From positions 620,001 to 684,000 of the forward strand of contig NZ_JBBVGT010000002.1 in NCBI RefSeq assembly GCF_042159835.1: 64,000 bases of DNA, in the 5' to 3' direction. The DNA is from Albibacterium profundi. Its GTDB lineage: Bacteria > Bacteroidota > Bacteroidia > Sphingobacteriales > Sphingobacteriaceae. The translations under genes and the position numbers were made by a program. Below, one piece after another: positions 1 to 8,952 of this stretch (its first letter is position 1; every line of letters begins with the position of its first letter). The notes under the pieces were generated by a model, which ran no database searches, was not told where the DNA came from, and was given only the letters and a program-made list of their open reading frames with translations.

Positions 1-347
1 ACTACATACAAAAATTTGTTTTATTTTATTCATGGTTATTTTGATTTGAATCCCGGCAAATTTTTAAAAAAAATCTGCCGAAATAATATGATTAGGTAAA
101 CTATGGTATCAACACACCTCTTTCAACTCTTTTCGGGATAGCTGTTCTAGCTCCTTGAGATTTAAGGTTTTGAATGAGATTTTTTTATTTAATAAAGTTT
201 AAGTTAGTTAAATTAGTCGCTTTCTCACCAAAACGACCAATTTTTCCTCCTTAAGAACAAAGTGAGTCTTTCCTCGAGGGAAAGGGTGCAACGGTCTCTC
301 GAGGAGTTTTTGACCATCGATGAGAACCTGGTTTATGTTAGTATTTT
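1..347. other. Gene-free left edge
   Basis: I see no supported gene here; the only open frames are short and lack family features. The stretch is AT-rich. It holds two weak hairpins: CGGCA at 54-58 facing TGCCG at 76-80 (extended by an A/T stem), and CCTCGAG at 272-278 facing CTCGAGG at 298-304, the second followed by a short T run at 307-311. Either could be a transcription terminator for a gene to the left, but the stems are short. Confidence 0.4.
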
Positions 348-1244
348 TTATTGGTTTAATTCTTGGTACGCAGCATTTAAACTTCGTTCGATTCCGTCAC
401 CCTGCCATTCTGGAACACCCGGTATACTCTCGGTTTTCAGGATCTCCTCGAGGTTTCGACCGGACTTGATCTGGCCGCCGACGTGGTCTAGTAGCGCGCT
501 AAGGTAGTTTTGAAATGCTTTGATATCAGCTTGACTGCCAATGATCTTCTCTGGATCAAGGCTGTGTCCGAAAATAAAAAGCGTGTCCCTATCGAAAGTG
601 TCCATCGCCTTTTGTAAAACTTGAATCCAATTGCCAATGTCGGCACCAGCAGACTTGTCGATAAAAGGATAGCGTCTATTAAAGACCAAATCCCCCATAT
701 GCACGATATTTGCGTTTTGGAAATGGATGATAGCATCACCGTTCGTATGTCCGGGACCAAAATAATGAGCTTTAACCGACTCCTTACCGGTTTTTAGTTC
801 CCAGCTTTCTGTAAAAACGGTATCAGGATAGAGTTGTTCGCTCTCTTTATCTGACCGTTTGGCAACTGCTTTCTGATTAATTAGCGAATTGTTATGGGCG
901 ACAACCTTACCGATAAGTCCTTTAAAAGCAATATTACCGGCCGTATGATCTCCATGATGATGTGTATTGATTAAATAGTTAAAAGGCTTAGAGCCTAATT
1001 TTTTCAACTCTCCGATTAAGTGCGATGCCGAATGGGGGAACTGTGCATCTACCACCAGATACCCTTCATCAGAATTTAACCAACCAATGGTGCCACCCGC
1101 TTCAGTAAATATACCGATACTGTCTCGTAATGTTAAAAAATTATATTCTTGGGTATTTATAAGAGCTGCCAATGCATCTTGTTTATTGAGCGACAGGACC
1201 GCTGCCGCCAAGCTTGCATTTCTAATAAATTTACGTCTTTTCAT
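348..1244 (-). CDS. Exported metallo-beta-lactamase-fold hydrolase
   Basis: A 298-aa MBL-fold protein. The metal-binding signature THHHGDH lies at residues 94-100. A later GPGHTNGD segment and a GH near residue 225 supply further likely metal ligands, giving the two-zinc pattern of the superfamily. The N-terminus has twin arginines (KRRKFIRN) followed by a hydrophobic alanine-rich stretch, consistent with Tat export to the periplasm. The family covers beta-lactamases, lactonases, glyoxalases and many uncharacterised hydrolases; the substrate cannot be read from the sequence, and I see no specific reason to call it an antibiotic resistance enzyme. It ends the minus-strand run that starts with dnaX, 75 bp upstream. 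Confidence 0.8.
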   Translation of the reverse strand: MKRRKFIRNASLAAAVLSLNKQDALAALINTQEYNFLTLRDSIGIFTEAGGTIGWLNSDEGYLVVDAQFPHSASHLIGELKKLGSKPFNYLINTHHHGDHTAGNIAFKGLIGKVVAHNNSLINQKAVAKRSDKESEQLYPDTVFTESWELKTGKESVKAHYFGPGHTNGDAIIHFQNANIVHMGDLVFNRRYPFIDKSAGADIGNWIQVLQKAMDTFDRDTLFIFGHSLDPEKIIGSQADIKAFQNYLSALLDHVGGQIKSGRNLEEILKTESIPGVPEWQGDGIERSLNAAYQELNQ

Positions 1245-1319
1245 GATATTGAAATAATCGGTTTATCGCAAAACAAAAACCAGCTTCATTTGTTTCAAAA
1301 TTTCTGCTTTAAGCACTGT

Positions 1320-3140
1320 TTAATCGAAACCCAAATTAAAATCTTTCCGAAGTTGATCGAGCATCGGATTCTTGGCAACCATAGCCTGGTACTTTTCGGT
1401 ATCAGTCACTGGCTTTCTGACCGTAGTTGATTTTTGGAGTACGGGGATGAGATCGACTTTAAAATTATTAAGACCCTGACGAATGAAATTAAGAATATCG
1501 ATCTTCGATTCAAATAGAAGCTGCTGTTGAATTTGATTTTCCACAATAACGTCAACCTTATAATTTTCCTTTAGCATCGGAACGTTGGCGGTCATCAAAG
1601 TAAAAAGGCTTATTTTTCCTTCTTCTTTCGCCACTAAAGCAAATTTTTTCCACAACTGAAGGAATTTCTCCTGGTCGAACGGCTCTTCTCCTTCTCCTTG
1701 AATGTATTGAGGATCCTTGTTCGGTGACCCATCATCCGCTTTCTCATCAAAGACTGTGTTGAGATTCGGGATATTAGTCGTCAAATTAATATCCGCCAAT
1801 TTGGGAATGACGAGTTTGGGCTTCGCAACTGGACGCTCTGCTTCCGCTGAAAGGGCAGAACTTGCAGGCAACGCACTATTTTCTGGCGAGACACGGTCTT
1901 TTGATTGAGATGCATGCGGCGATGTAACCGTCGGCACATCACTTTCCTTCGCTTTATCTTGTTCAGGCGACTTGGTTATGGAAGTTTTTTTTTTAGCGGC
2001 TTCGCCGTTTTCTTTACTTACTACTGACTGTCTACTCAGTTGCACAGCTGAACTGATATGGCACATTTTGAGCAAGGCCAATTCCACCTGTAAGCGCTGA
2101 TTTCTGCTGTTCTTGTAATTGATTTCACATTGGTTAGCGATGTTAAGGGCAGATAGAAGTAAGCCTTGACCCACCTTTTCAGCTTGGCTCAAGTAACGAT
2201 CTTTAATCGTCTGACTCACCTCGAGTAACTTCACTGTCTCCATATCCTTTGCAACCAATAGGTTTCGGAAATGGCTCGCCAATCCGGAAACAAAATGACT
2301 GCCGTCAAAACCTTTTGATAGTACTTCGTTAAAAAGCAGCAGACACTTGGAACTATCCTCATCAAGAATAGCCTGCATAAGTTTAAAATAGTAATCGTAA
2401 TCTAAAACATTCAGATTATCAATAACAGCTTGATAATTCAGGTTTTTATTCGAAAAGCTCACGAGCTGATCGAACATCGATAAAGCATCACGTAGACCGC
2501 CGTCCGCCTTTTGAGCGATTAGGTGTAACCCGTCCAAATCATAATGAACATCTTCCTTTTTAGCGATTGTTTCAAGATGCTCGGCGATGTCTTCAACTTT
2601 AATCCTGTTAAAGTCGAAAATTTGGCAACGCGATAAGATGGTTGGCAAAATCTTATGTTTCTCTGTAGTCGCCAATATAAACTTGGCATAAGATGGCGGC
2701 TCTTCTAAAGTTTTCAAAAATGCGTTAAAAGCCTGCGCAGACAACATGTGAACCTCATCAATGATGTATATTTTATAAGCACCTGTTTGAGGTGGAATCC
2801 GAACCTGTTCGATCAGATTACGGATATCCTCGACCGAGTTGTTCGATGCTGCATCAAGTTCATGAACATTGAAAGAGGCCCCATTCTGAAATGCCATGCA
2901 ACTTTCGCATGTACCACAAGCTTCAATTTCAGAAGTAAGGTTTTGGCAATTAATTGTTTTCGCTAGGATACGAGCACAGGTGGTTTTGCCCACACCCCGA
3001 GGTCCACAAAATAAAAATGCTTGTGCCAGTTGATTGTTTTTGATAGCATTTCTTAATGTCCCGGTTATGTGCTGCTGTCCGACAACTGTGTCAAAGGTGG
3101 CTGGTCGGTATTTTCGTGCTGAAACAATAAAATTATCCAT
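1320..3140 (-). CDS. dnaX: DNA polymerase III gamma/tau subunit
   Basis: Clamp-loader ATPase that loads the beta clamp during replication. Walker A GPRGVGKT is at residues 46-53, four zinc-ligand cysteines are at 65, 75, 78 and 81, and Walker B IIDEVH is at 126-131. A low-complexity Lys/Ser/Pro-rich linker near 380-450 leads to a divergent C-terminal domain, as in long tau-type forms. At 606 aa the length is usual for Bacteroidota. I chose the ATG at 3140; the frame opens two codons earlier with GTG, but on the minus strand a TATCTTCG (3146-3153, one mismatch to the -7 consensus) lies just upstream and would make a GTG start implausible. Divergent from the OmpA-like lipoprotein gene. Confidence 0.95.
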   Translation of the reverse strand: MDNFIVSARKYRPATFDTVVGQQHITGTLRNAIKNNQLAQAFLFCGPRGVGKTTCARILAKTINCQNLTSEIEACGTCESCMAFQNGASFNVHELDAASNNSVEDIRNLIEQVRIPPQTGAYKIYIIDEVHMLSAQAFNAFLKTLEEPPSYAKFILATTEKHKILPTILSRCQIFDFNRIKVEDIAEHLETIAKKEDVHYDLDGLHLIAQKADGGLRDALSMFDQLVSFSNKNLNYQAVIDNLNVLDYDYYFKLMQAILDEDSSKCLLLFNEVLSKGFDGSHFVSGLASHFRNLLVAKDMETVKLLEVSQTIKDRYLSQAEKVGQGLLLSALNIANQCEINYKNSRNQRLQVELALLKMCHISSAVQLSRQSVVSKENGEAAKKKTSITKSPEQDKAKESDVPTVTSPHASQSKDRVSPENSALPASSALSAEAERPVAKPKLVIPKLADINLTTNIPNLNTVFDEKADDGSPNKDPQYIQGEGEEPFDQEKFLQLWKKFALVAKEEGKISLFTLMTANVPMLKENYKVDVIVENQIQQQLLFESKIDILNFIRQGLNNFKVDLIPVLQKSTTVRKPVTDTEKYQAMVAKNPMLDQLRKDFNLGFD

Positions 3141-3253
3141 TAGCACGAAGATACAGCATAAAAATTTAAATTAAATAGCTATTATTGAATTTGTAAACAA
3201 AAAAGCTCTTTCAGAGTTTAACTTAGAGTAGACTATACATTAAAACAACTGTT

Positions 3254-3847
3254 ATGAAAACCTTGACAATTTCTTTATTATCCTTAGCTAGTTTTTGCAT
3301 GATTGCTTGCAATCAGAACAGTAACGACCGCTCGGCTGATACCGACGCTTCAATGACTGATTCCATTGCTTATTCTGATAACCCACCTGCCTCGAGGGAT
3401 CTTTCTTCGCAACCGGAAGTAGACCTATCGCAAAGTGCATTAACATATACCGAAACCAGTTCTCAAATGAAACTTGTTCTCCCAAATGCGGACGTCTTTG
3501 AAGACGGCAGTGCAGAGTTTAAAGACGGATATGAAGCGACTCTCCAAGAAACACTCAACGTGATTAACGAGCGTGGCTTCGGGAAGGTATTGATATCTGG
3601 AAATACAGGACGCGAGGGTGATCCGGCGACAAATAAATCTTTATCTGCTGAACGTGCGATTAAAATAGCCCAATGGTTGAAAGAAAAGGGACTTAAGGAC
3701 GAGGTGAATGTTACTACACAAGGAGTCGGCTCTCAATATCCGATGATTGCCTATGAGCTGAAAGATGGTTCCCCTAATCCAGAGGCTAGTGAGTTAAACA
3801 GTCGCACAGAAATTACATTCCGGAAATCACAACTAGCATCGCAATAA
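3254..3847 (+). CDS. OmpA-family outer membrane lipoprotein
   Basis: A 197-aa lipoprotein. The signal peptide ends in a lipobox-like MIAC with Cys19 as the predicted lipidated residue, followed by an Asn/Ser/Asp-rich linker. From about residue 75 onward it resembles a C-terminal OmpA peptidoglycan-binding domain: a repeated alpha/beta pattern, GNTGREGDPATNKSLSAERA (a degenerate form of the usual TDxxGxxxxNxxLSxxRA motif), and a final NSRTEI resembling NRRVEI. The expected role is anchoring the outer membrane to peptidoglycan. It stands alone between dnaX (divergent) and the ribosomal operon. Confidence 0.82.
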   Translation: MKTLTISLLSLASFCMIACNQNSNDRSADTDASMTDSIAYSDNPPASRDLSSQPEVDLSQSALTYTETSSQMKLVLPNADVFEDGSAEFKDGYEATLQETLNVINERGFGKVLISGNTGREGDPATNKSLSAERAIKIAQWLKEKGLKDEVNVTTQGVGSQYPMIAYELKDGSPNPEASELNSRTEITFRKSQLASQ

Positions 3848-3857
3848 TCAGTTAGCT

Positions 3858-3889
3858 ATTGTAATTTTAAATATTTCATTGTACTTTTG
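3858..3889 (+). promoter_or_regulatory. Promoter of rpsF-rpsR-rplI
   Basis: ATTG (3858-3861), a 20-bp spacer, then TACTTTTG (3882-3889), which fits the Bacteroidota housekeeping -33/-7 form TTTG-N19-20-TAnnTTTG. Transcription would begin near 3895, about 40 bases before rpsF. Confidence 0.7.
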
Positions 3890-3934
3890 CATCCCGCTTT
3901 AGTGGGAACATAAATTATTAATTTATACGTAAAA

Positions 3935-4297
3935 ATGCAACAGTACGAAACCGTAATCATTCTAACCCCGTTGTTGTCAGAAGAAGTAGCTAAAGAAACT
4001 ATTACTAAATTTAGCACTTTCTTGACTGAGAACGGAGCCGAAATTATCCACGAAGATAATTGGGGTTTGAGAAAATTAGCGTATCCGATTGAGAAAAAAT
4101 CAACCGGATTCTTCCACCTAACTGAATTTAAGGCTCCAGGTGATTTAATTAGCAAACTGGAACTTCAGTATAAGCGTGATGAGCGCATTATGCGTTTCCT
4201 AACAATTGCTTTGGACAAACATGCAATCGCTTACAACGAGAAAAAACGTAGCGGTGCTTTTAACAAAAAACCTAAAACTGAGGAGGCTGCAAAATAA
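3935..4297 (+). CDS. rpsF: 30S ribosomal protein S6
   Basis: A 120-aa S6 protein of the small-subunit platform, which binds 16S rRNA together with S18. Family features are the N-terminal YETVIILTPLLSEE strand and helix, the WGLRKLAYPIEKKSTGFFHL core and RDERIMRFLTIALDK. A basic tail follows. It is first in the rpsF-rpsR-rplI operon and shares its last base with the rpsR start (TAATG), suggesting translational coupling with its binding partner S18. No ssb gene lies between rpsF and rpsR, unlike the layout in many Firmicutes. Confidence 0.97.
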   Translation: MQQYETVIILTPLLSEEVAKETITKFSTFLTENGAEIIHEDNWGLRKLAYPIEKKSTGFFHLTEFKAPGDLISKLELQYKRDERIMRFLTIALDKHAIAYNEKKRSGAFNKKPKTEEAAK

Positions 4298-4563
4298 TGG
4301 CAAGAGAACAAAAAATTCAGTATGTTACTGCTCCCAAGGTGGATGATAACCGTAAGAAATATTGCCGTTTTAAGAAAAATGGCATTAAATACATTGACTA
4401 TAAAGACGCGAACTTTTTATTGAAATTCGTTAATGACCAAGGTAAGCTTTTACCAAGACGTTTAACTGGAACTTCATTGAAATTTCAACGCAAGGTAGCA
4501 CAAGCTGTTAAGCGTGCACGCCACATTGGTCTATTACCTTATGTTGCAGATTCATTAAAATAA
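4297..4563 (+). CDS. rpsR: 30S ribosomal protein S18
   Basis: An 88-aa S18. The core KYCRFKKNGIKYIDYKD, then PRRLTGTSLKFQRKVAQAVKRARHIGLLPY, is the classic S18 signature. It starts inside the rpsF stop codon and is followed 16 bp later by rplI. One Cys remains of the Cys cluster found in some zinc-binding S18 forms, so this is the zinc-independent type. Confidence 0.97.
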   Translation: MAREQKIQYVTAPKVDDNRKKYCRFKKNGIKYIDYKDANFLLKFVNDQGKLLPRRLTGTSLKFQRKVAQAVKRARHIGLLPYVADSLK

Positions 4564-4579
4564 ACGGAGGTAAAGAAAC

Positions 4580-5023
4580 ATGGAAATTATTTTAAAACAA
4601 GATATTAAGAAACTTGGCGAGAAGGACGATATCGTAGATGTAAAACCAGGATACGGTCGTAACTACTTAATTCCCCAAGGATTTGCTGAATTGGCTACTC
4701 CTTCTGCAAAAAAAGTTTTAGCAGAAAATATCAGACAAGCGCAATTCAAACAAGATAAAATCAAACAAGACGCAGAGGTTTTAGCCGGCAAGCTTGAATC
4801 TGTAAAATTAACCATCGGAGCGAAAGCTGGAGAGAGCGGCAAAATCTTCGGATCAGTTAATACTATCCAGATTGCTGATGCCCTTAAAAAGCAAGGCTAT
4901 GAAGTTGACCGTCGTCGCATTACTTTCGAAGAAGAACCAAAGGTTATTGGTGAATACATTGCTAACCTGAACCTTCATAAAGAAGTTAAAGTTCAAGTTC
5001 CTTTTGAGGTAATCGCTGAATAA
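4580..5023 (+). CDS. rplI: 50S ribosomal protein L9
   Basis: A 147-aa L9, which binds 23S rRNA and spans neighbouring ribosomes. The N-terminal domain shows KLGEKDDIVDVKPGYGRNYLIPQG, the L9 signature. A long helix (about residues 45-75) leads to the C-terminal domain with GKIFGSVNTIQIADALKKQG. An AAACGGAGG stretch just before the gene is one of few Shine-Dalgarno-like sequences in the window. It is the last gene of the operon, followed by a strong terminator. Confidence 0.97.
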   Translation: MEIILKQDIKKLGEKDDIVDVKPGYGRNYLIPQGFAELATPSAKKVLAENIRQAQFKQDKIKQDAEVLAGKLESVKLTIGAKAGESGKIFGSVNTIQIADALKKQGYEVDRRRITFEEEPKVIGEYIANLNLHKEVKVQVPFEVIAE

Positions 5024-5043
5024 ATTACAGTACTAAAACAAAG

Positions 5044-5074
5044 AAGGCTATCCATAACAGGATAGCCTTTTTTT
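5044..5074 (+). terminator. Terminator of the rpsF-rpsR-rplI operon
   Basis: A 10-bp perfect stem, AAGGCTATCC (5044-5053) with GGATAGCCTT (5060-5069), a 6-base loop and a run of T ending at 5074. This is a canonical Rho-independent terminator 20 bp after rplI. Confidence 0.9.
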
Positions 5075-5084
5075 GTCAGAATAC

Positions 5085-5795
5085 ATGATGGCAAAACAAC
5101 GTTCCATAAAGAAGAAACCGAAAAATAAAAAGCGGATTTTTACTATCCTGTTGAGGGTCGTTTTTTACTTTATTGTTATCAGCGCCGGCTGGGTGATCCT
5201 TTATCGTTTTGTCAACCCACCGATTACAATTTTGATGATCCAACGGAATTCTCAGGATATTCAAAACGAAAAACAACCGGCACCCAGAAAATGGGTAAAT
5301 TATGAAGATTTGTCTGAAAATTTAAAACGAGCGGTTATTGCCAGCGAGGATGCGCACTTTATGCAACATCGGGGTTTTGACAAGAAAGCGATCAAGGAAG
5401 CTATACAAAAAAACAAAGAAGGCGGAACACTCCGTGGAGGCAGTACGATTAGTCAGCAAACAGCAAAGAATGTTTTCTTATGGCCACAACGATCCTGGAT
5501 ACGAAAAGGTTTGGAAGCTTGGTTCACGATATTAATTGAAGCTTTCTGGAGTAAGGAACGAATTCTAGAGGTCTATCTAAACGTGATTGAAATGGGTCCA
5601 AATCTTTATGGTGCCGAATCTGCAACCCAATACTACTTTAATAAATCTGCACAAAGCCTTACAAAGCGTCAAGCCGCACTAATTGCCGCCGTACTTCCAA
5701 ACCCCTTACGCTGGTCGCCAGCAAAGCCCACGAACTATATAAGCAATCGGGCTTATCGGATTGTACGCTATATGCCGCATAGCGAAATTCCTTAG
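5085..5795 (+). CDS. mtgA: Monofunctional peptidoglycan transglycosylase
   Basis: A GT51 glycosyltransferase that polymerises lipid II into glycan strands without a transpeptidase domain. One membrane segment lies at about residues 18-40. The catalytic motif ASEDAHFMQHRGFD (Glu88) is followed by GGSTISQQTAKN, a QRSWIRKGLEAW segment and KERILEVYLNVIEMG, the ordered GT51 motifs. At 236 aa the length is usual for MtgA. The frame opens at a TTG inside the terminator T run; ATG 5085 (or 5088) is more plausible. The gene begins 11 bp after the upstream terminator, leaving no room for a separate promoter outside it. Confidence 0.92.
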   Translation: MMAKQRSIKKKPKNKKRIFTILLRVVFYFIVISAGWVILYRFVNPPITILMIQRNSQDIQNEKQPAPRKWVNYEDLSENLKRAVIASEDAHFMQHRGFDKKAIKEAIQKNKEGGTLRGGSTISQQTAKNVFLWPQRSWIRKGLEAWFTILIEAFWSKERILEVYLNVIEMGPNLYGAESATQYYFNKSAQSLTKRQAALIAAVLPNPLRWSPAKPTNYISNRAYRIVRYMPHSEIP

Positions 5796-5845
5796 TATCT
5801 GCTCGTCTCATGTACCTTTAGAAAGCCCCACCCTTATAGGTCGGA

Positions 5846-6307
5846 CTAAACTAAATTAAATACCTTACTATGCCAGCTTTCTTTTATCGGGACGATCCAT
5901 CGTTCAGCTAATTCCTTGCTATTCTGGACAGTATTATCAAAAACGAGTGTATCCTCATTGATTTGACCATTAGCTAATAGACTTTCCAGCTCAGTGCGTG
6001 ATGCTGTTTTGACCGTTTCGCCGTCAAAATAGGCTGTTTGCATCCGATCGAATAAATCGATGTTAAGTTCTTTTTCGATTGCTTTCAAAAAGCGAACGGA
6101 TGAATCGATTGAGCAACCGGAAGCAGCTTCCAAGCTCTCGTTTAAAAATAAAATAACAAAGCGATTGTATCGAACTTCAGCTCTTGCAGCCAACTCCTTG
6201 CCATGTGCTTTCCACTGCTCCGTGAACTCCCGAAGTTTATTTTCTGCGATAGTAAGCTCTTGTTCCGCGAGCTCCTTATTCGATTGATATATCCAAATAC
6301 GTTCCAT
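5846..6307 (-). CDS. Conserved Bacteroidota protein of unknown function
   Basis: A 153-aa soluble protein starting MERIWIYQSNKEL. It has an N-terminal charged helix (residues 10-45), then a Cys-containing EAASGCSIDSSVRF segment and a mixed C-terminal half ending in a WIVPIKESWHSKVF motif. Relatives in Sphingobacteriaceae are, from memory, often labelled 'ABC transporter ATPase', yet there is no Walker A, no LSGGQ and no Walker B here, so I reject that name. It stands alone, convergent with mtgA. The function is unknown. Confidence 0.75.
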   Translation of the reverse strand: MERIWIYQSNKELAEQELTIAENKLREFTEQWKAHGKELAARAEVRYNRFVILFLNESLEAASGCSIDSSVRFLKAIEKELNIDLFDRMQTAYFDGETVKTASRTELESLLANGQINEDTLVFDNTVQNSKELAERWIVPIKESWHSKVFNLV

Positions 6308-6440
6308 TCTCTACGATTTTATCTTAAGGTGTGTTACTAATCATGCGAACTGACAAGTCGCTCAATCAAATCTAAGAAGAACTAGTCGAATGCTGGTAGT
6401 TTCAATGTCACATTATTCTTTTCACCTTGACAGTGAAACA

Positions 6441-6662
6441 CTAGATAGAAAGCGGTTCAGCGTCAAAGCCTTTGCTTTTAACAACTGCAATTACTTCCTC
6501 TTCGGTAATACCATCTGCATGGACTGTTAGGACTTTATCACGCGAGTTGGTATCAACATTCCATTCTTCGGCGCCTACCAATTTATCCAAATCTCCTTGG
6601 ACTTTAGATACACAACCACTGCAATTCAAGGTTGTTTTCAATTTAAAATTATTAGTTTTCAT
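6441..6662 (-). CDS. Small heavy-metal-associated (HMA) copper chaperone
   Basis: A 73-aa single-domain HMA protein of the CopZ/Atx1 type, with the metal site CSGC at residues 14-17 (LNCSGCVSKV) and a predicted beta-alpha-beta-beta-alpha-beta fold. The first metal ligand context has Asn instead of the usual Met/Thr (NC rather than MxC). Such proteins hand Cu(I) to a copper ATPase. It follows copA by 31 bp on the same strand, so is probably co-transcribed with it. Confidence 0.87.
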   Translation of the reverse strand: MKTNNFKLKTTLNCSGCVSKVQGDLDKLVGAEEWNVDTNSRDKVLTVHADGITEEEVIAVVKSKGFDAEPLSI

Positions 6663-6693
6663 GTTTTTATATATTATATGTTAACGATCATTA

Positions 6694-8925
6694 TTATTTC
6701 TTCCATTTTAATCGTAAACTATTGCTTACAACACTTACACTACTCAAAGCCATCGCAGCTCCGGCTATCATTGGGTTCAGTAAAAAGCCATTGATGGGAT
6801 AGAGAATACCTGCCGCTATCGGGATACCGATCAGATTATATATAAACGCCCAAAAAAGGTTTTGTTTAACGGTTGCTACCGTTTGTTTAGATAATTTGAT
6901 AGCCTGCGGTATCTTACCCAGATCAGACGAAATGATTGTCATCTTGGCCACATCCATGGCGATATCACTTCCTTTTCCCATCGCGATACTTACGTCAGCC
7001 GTGGCCAAGGCCGTGCTGTCGTTAATACCGTCCCCTACCATCGCAACTATTTTTCCTCTGCTTTGCAGATCCTTGATAAAGTCTGCCTTATCTTGTGGTA
7101 ATACTTCGGCTCGGTAATTCTTAATACCTGTTTGCTCCGCAATGGCTTTTGCCGTTGCCGTATTATCTCCCGTGAGCATATAAAGATCAATGTCCATATC
7201 CTGCATCTTTTTGATAGCTGAAACAGACGTTTCTTTGATCTTGTCAGAAATAGCTAATACGGCCAATGCTTGTTGTTGATCAGCGAACCATATAACCGTT
7301 TTGGATTCAGCTCCCCACCTATCGGCTTGTTGTTGCAAATCCTGCGAAACCTCTATTTTTTGCTCTTTCATGAGAGCTGGGTTACCAACAAAATAAGCAG
7401 CGTCATCGTAAACAGCTTTCGCACCTTTGCCTGTTATACTTTCGAACTTCGAAACTTCCACAGCGTCGCTTTCGTCAAAATATTTAACTACAGCATCGGC
7501 TAAAGGGTGTTCTGATTGCATTTCAAGACCCTTGAGGATATTCTTAATCCGATCGTCGTTGTTAAGCCAGATGACCCCCGTAACCTGAGGTTTCCCCTCG
7601 GTAATTGTACCTGTTTTATCCAAAACGATCGCATCTATTTTTTTACCCAGTTCAAGACTCTCGGCATCCTTGATTAGAATACCAGTTTCTGCACCCTTAC
7701 CTACACCGACCATGATCGCCGTTGGCGTTGCCAAACCCAAAGCACACGGACAGGCTATTACCAATACAGTTACAGCAGCCAATAATCCATGCACGAGTCC
7801 GCTATCCCCACCAAGGATCAGCCATAAAACGAACGTCAGGATAGCGATACCTATAACAATGGGCACAAACACTCCGGCTATTTTGTCGACCAGCTTTTGA
7901 ACCGGCGCCTTACTTCCCTGGGCGTCTTGGACCATTCTTATAATCTGAGCAAGCATCGTTTCTTTGCCCACTTTAGTCGCCTCAAAACGAAAACCCCCTT
8001 TTTGGTTAATCGTGCCGGCAAATACCTTCTCATCCTTCTCTTTAAGTCCTGGAACCGGTTCCCCACTTAACATGCTCTCGTCGACATATGAGCTTCCGGA
8101 GATAACCATACCGTCTACGGCAATTTTTTCTCCCGGCTTGACCAAGATTAAGTCCCCAACTACCACATCTTCTATTTTCTTCTGGGCCTCCAAACCGTCT
8201 TCTTGGATAAACGTTACAGTTTTAGGTTGCAAACCCATTAGCTTTTTAATAGCAGATGAAGTGTTCCCCTTTGCCTTTTCCTCGAGTAGTCTTCCTAACA
8301 GTATGAATGCGACGATAACCGCTGCCGCCTCAAAATAAACATGCGCCTCAAGACCTCTCTGCGCCCAGAAATCCTGGAAAAACATATTGAAAACACTAAA
8401 AACATAAGCAATTCCCGTACTCAGAGCCACTAGGGTGTCCATATTAGCCGACCGGTGCTGCGCTTGTTTCCATGCATTTACAAAGAAATCTTTACCGAAC
8501 CACAACACCACAGGTGTAGAAAACAGCCACATGATTTCATTCGCATAGGATATGTTCATAAAGAACATACCGATGATGACCACAGGAACCGACAGCAAAA
8601 CCGCCCATATCGTTTTCCTTTTTAATTTTTTGTATTTATCTGCGTGTATACTTTCTAAAGTTTCTTGTTGTTTTGACTCATCCTCGAGCAAGAGATCGTA
8701 TCCAACGGACTGCAAGGCTTGTTGCAACTTTCCTGTATCGGTTATTTCGGGTTGATATTCTACCGCCAAGTTACCTGTTGCGAAGTTAACCGACGCGCCC
8801 ACGACACCTGGTGTTTGCTTCACAATACTTTCTGCACTGCTGGCACAGGACGCACAGGTCATCCCCAGCACCGGAAAGGATTGCTTGATCGATGCGTTTT
8901 CTGAACTTATGGTATTCGTTGCCAT
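6694..8925 (-). CDS. copA: Copper-exporting P1B-type ATPase
   Basis: A 743-aa Cu(I) export ATPase of the inner membrane. One N-terminal HMA domain has GMTCASC at 21-27. The actuator loop SGEP is at 287-290, the transmembrane metal site CPC at 392-394, the phosphorylation site DKTGT at 436-440, SEHPLA (the P1B HP motif) near 475, and GDGINDS lies in the hinge. About eight membrane helices are expected. It is flanked by a small HMA chaperone and an HMA-AraC regulator, forming a compact copper-resistance module. Confidence 0.95.
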   Translation of the reverse strand: MATNTISSENASIKQSFPVLGMTCASCASSAESIVKQTPGVVGASVNFATGNLAVEYQPEITDTGKLQQALQSVGYDLLLEDESKQQETLESIHADKYKKLKRKTIWAVLLSVPVVIIGMFFMNISYANEIMWLFSTPVVLWFGKDFFVNAWKQAQHRSANMDTLVALSTGIAYVFSVFNMFFQDFWAQRGLEAHVYFEAAAVIVAFILLGRLLEEKAKGNTSSAIKKLMGLQPKTVTFIQEDGLEAQKKIEDVVVGDLILVKPGEKIAVDGMVISGSSYVDESMLSGEPVPGLKEKDEKVFAGTINQKGGFRFEATKVGKETMLAQIIRMVQDAQGSKAPVQKLVDKIAGVFVPIVIGIAILTFVLWLILGGDSGLVHGLLAAVTVLVIACPCALGLATPTAIMVGVGKGAETGILIKDAESLELGKKIDAIVLDKTGTITEGKPQVTGVIWLNNDDRIKNILKGLEMQSEHPLADAVVKYFDESDAVEVSKFESITGKGAKAVYDDAAYFVGNPALMKEQKIEVSQDLQQQADRWGAESKTVIWFADQQQALAVLAISDKIKETSVSAIKKMQDMDIDLYMLTGDNTATAKAIAEQTGIKNYRAEVLPQDKADFIKDLQSRGKIVAMVGDGINDSTALATADVSIAMGKGSDIAMDVAKMTIISSDLGKIPQAIKLSKQTVATVKQNLFWAFIYNLIGIPIAAGILYPINGFLLNPMIAGAAMALSSVSVVSNSLRLKWKK

Positions 8926-8933
8926 TACTACTC

Positions 8934-8952
8934 CTTTGTTTTATTAACAAAG
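8934..8952. promoter_or_regulatory. Inverted repeat just upstream of copA
   Basis: A 7-bp inverted repeat, CTTTGTT (8934-8940) and AACAAAG (8946-8952), with a 5-base centre, lies 9-27 bases before the copA start codon. Its place suits an operator or a leader hairpin. The assignment is positional only. Confidence 0.3.

Noticed and set aside
272..452. Three CTCGAGG-type motifs close together as a possible repeat family
   Set aside because: They are short palindromes with different flanks, and one lies in the MBL coding region, so chance is the simplest reading.
262..507. Forward ORF overlapping the end of the MBL-fold gene
   Set aside because: It lies mostly antisense to the real gene, shows no family features and has no promoter-like sequence.
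348..1244. A resistance beta-lactamase
   Set aside because: The fold and metal site fit the superfamily only; nothing specific marks it as a carbapenemase or other resistance enzyme.
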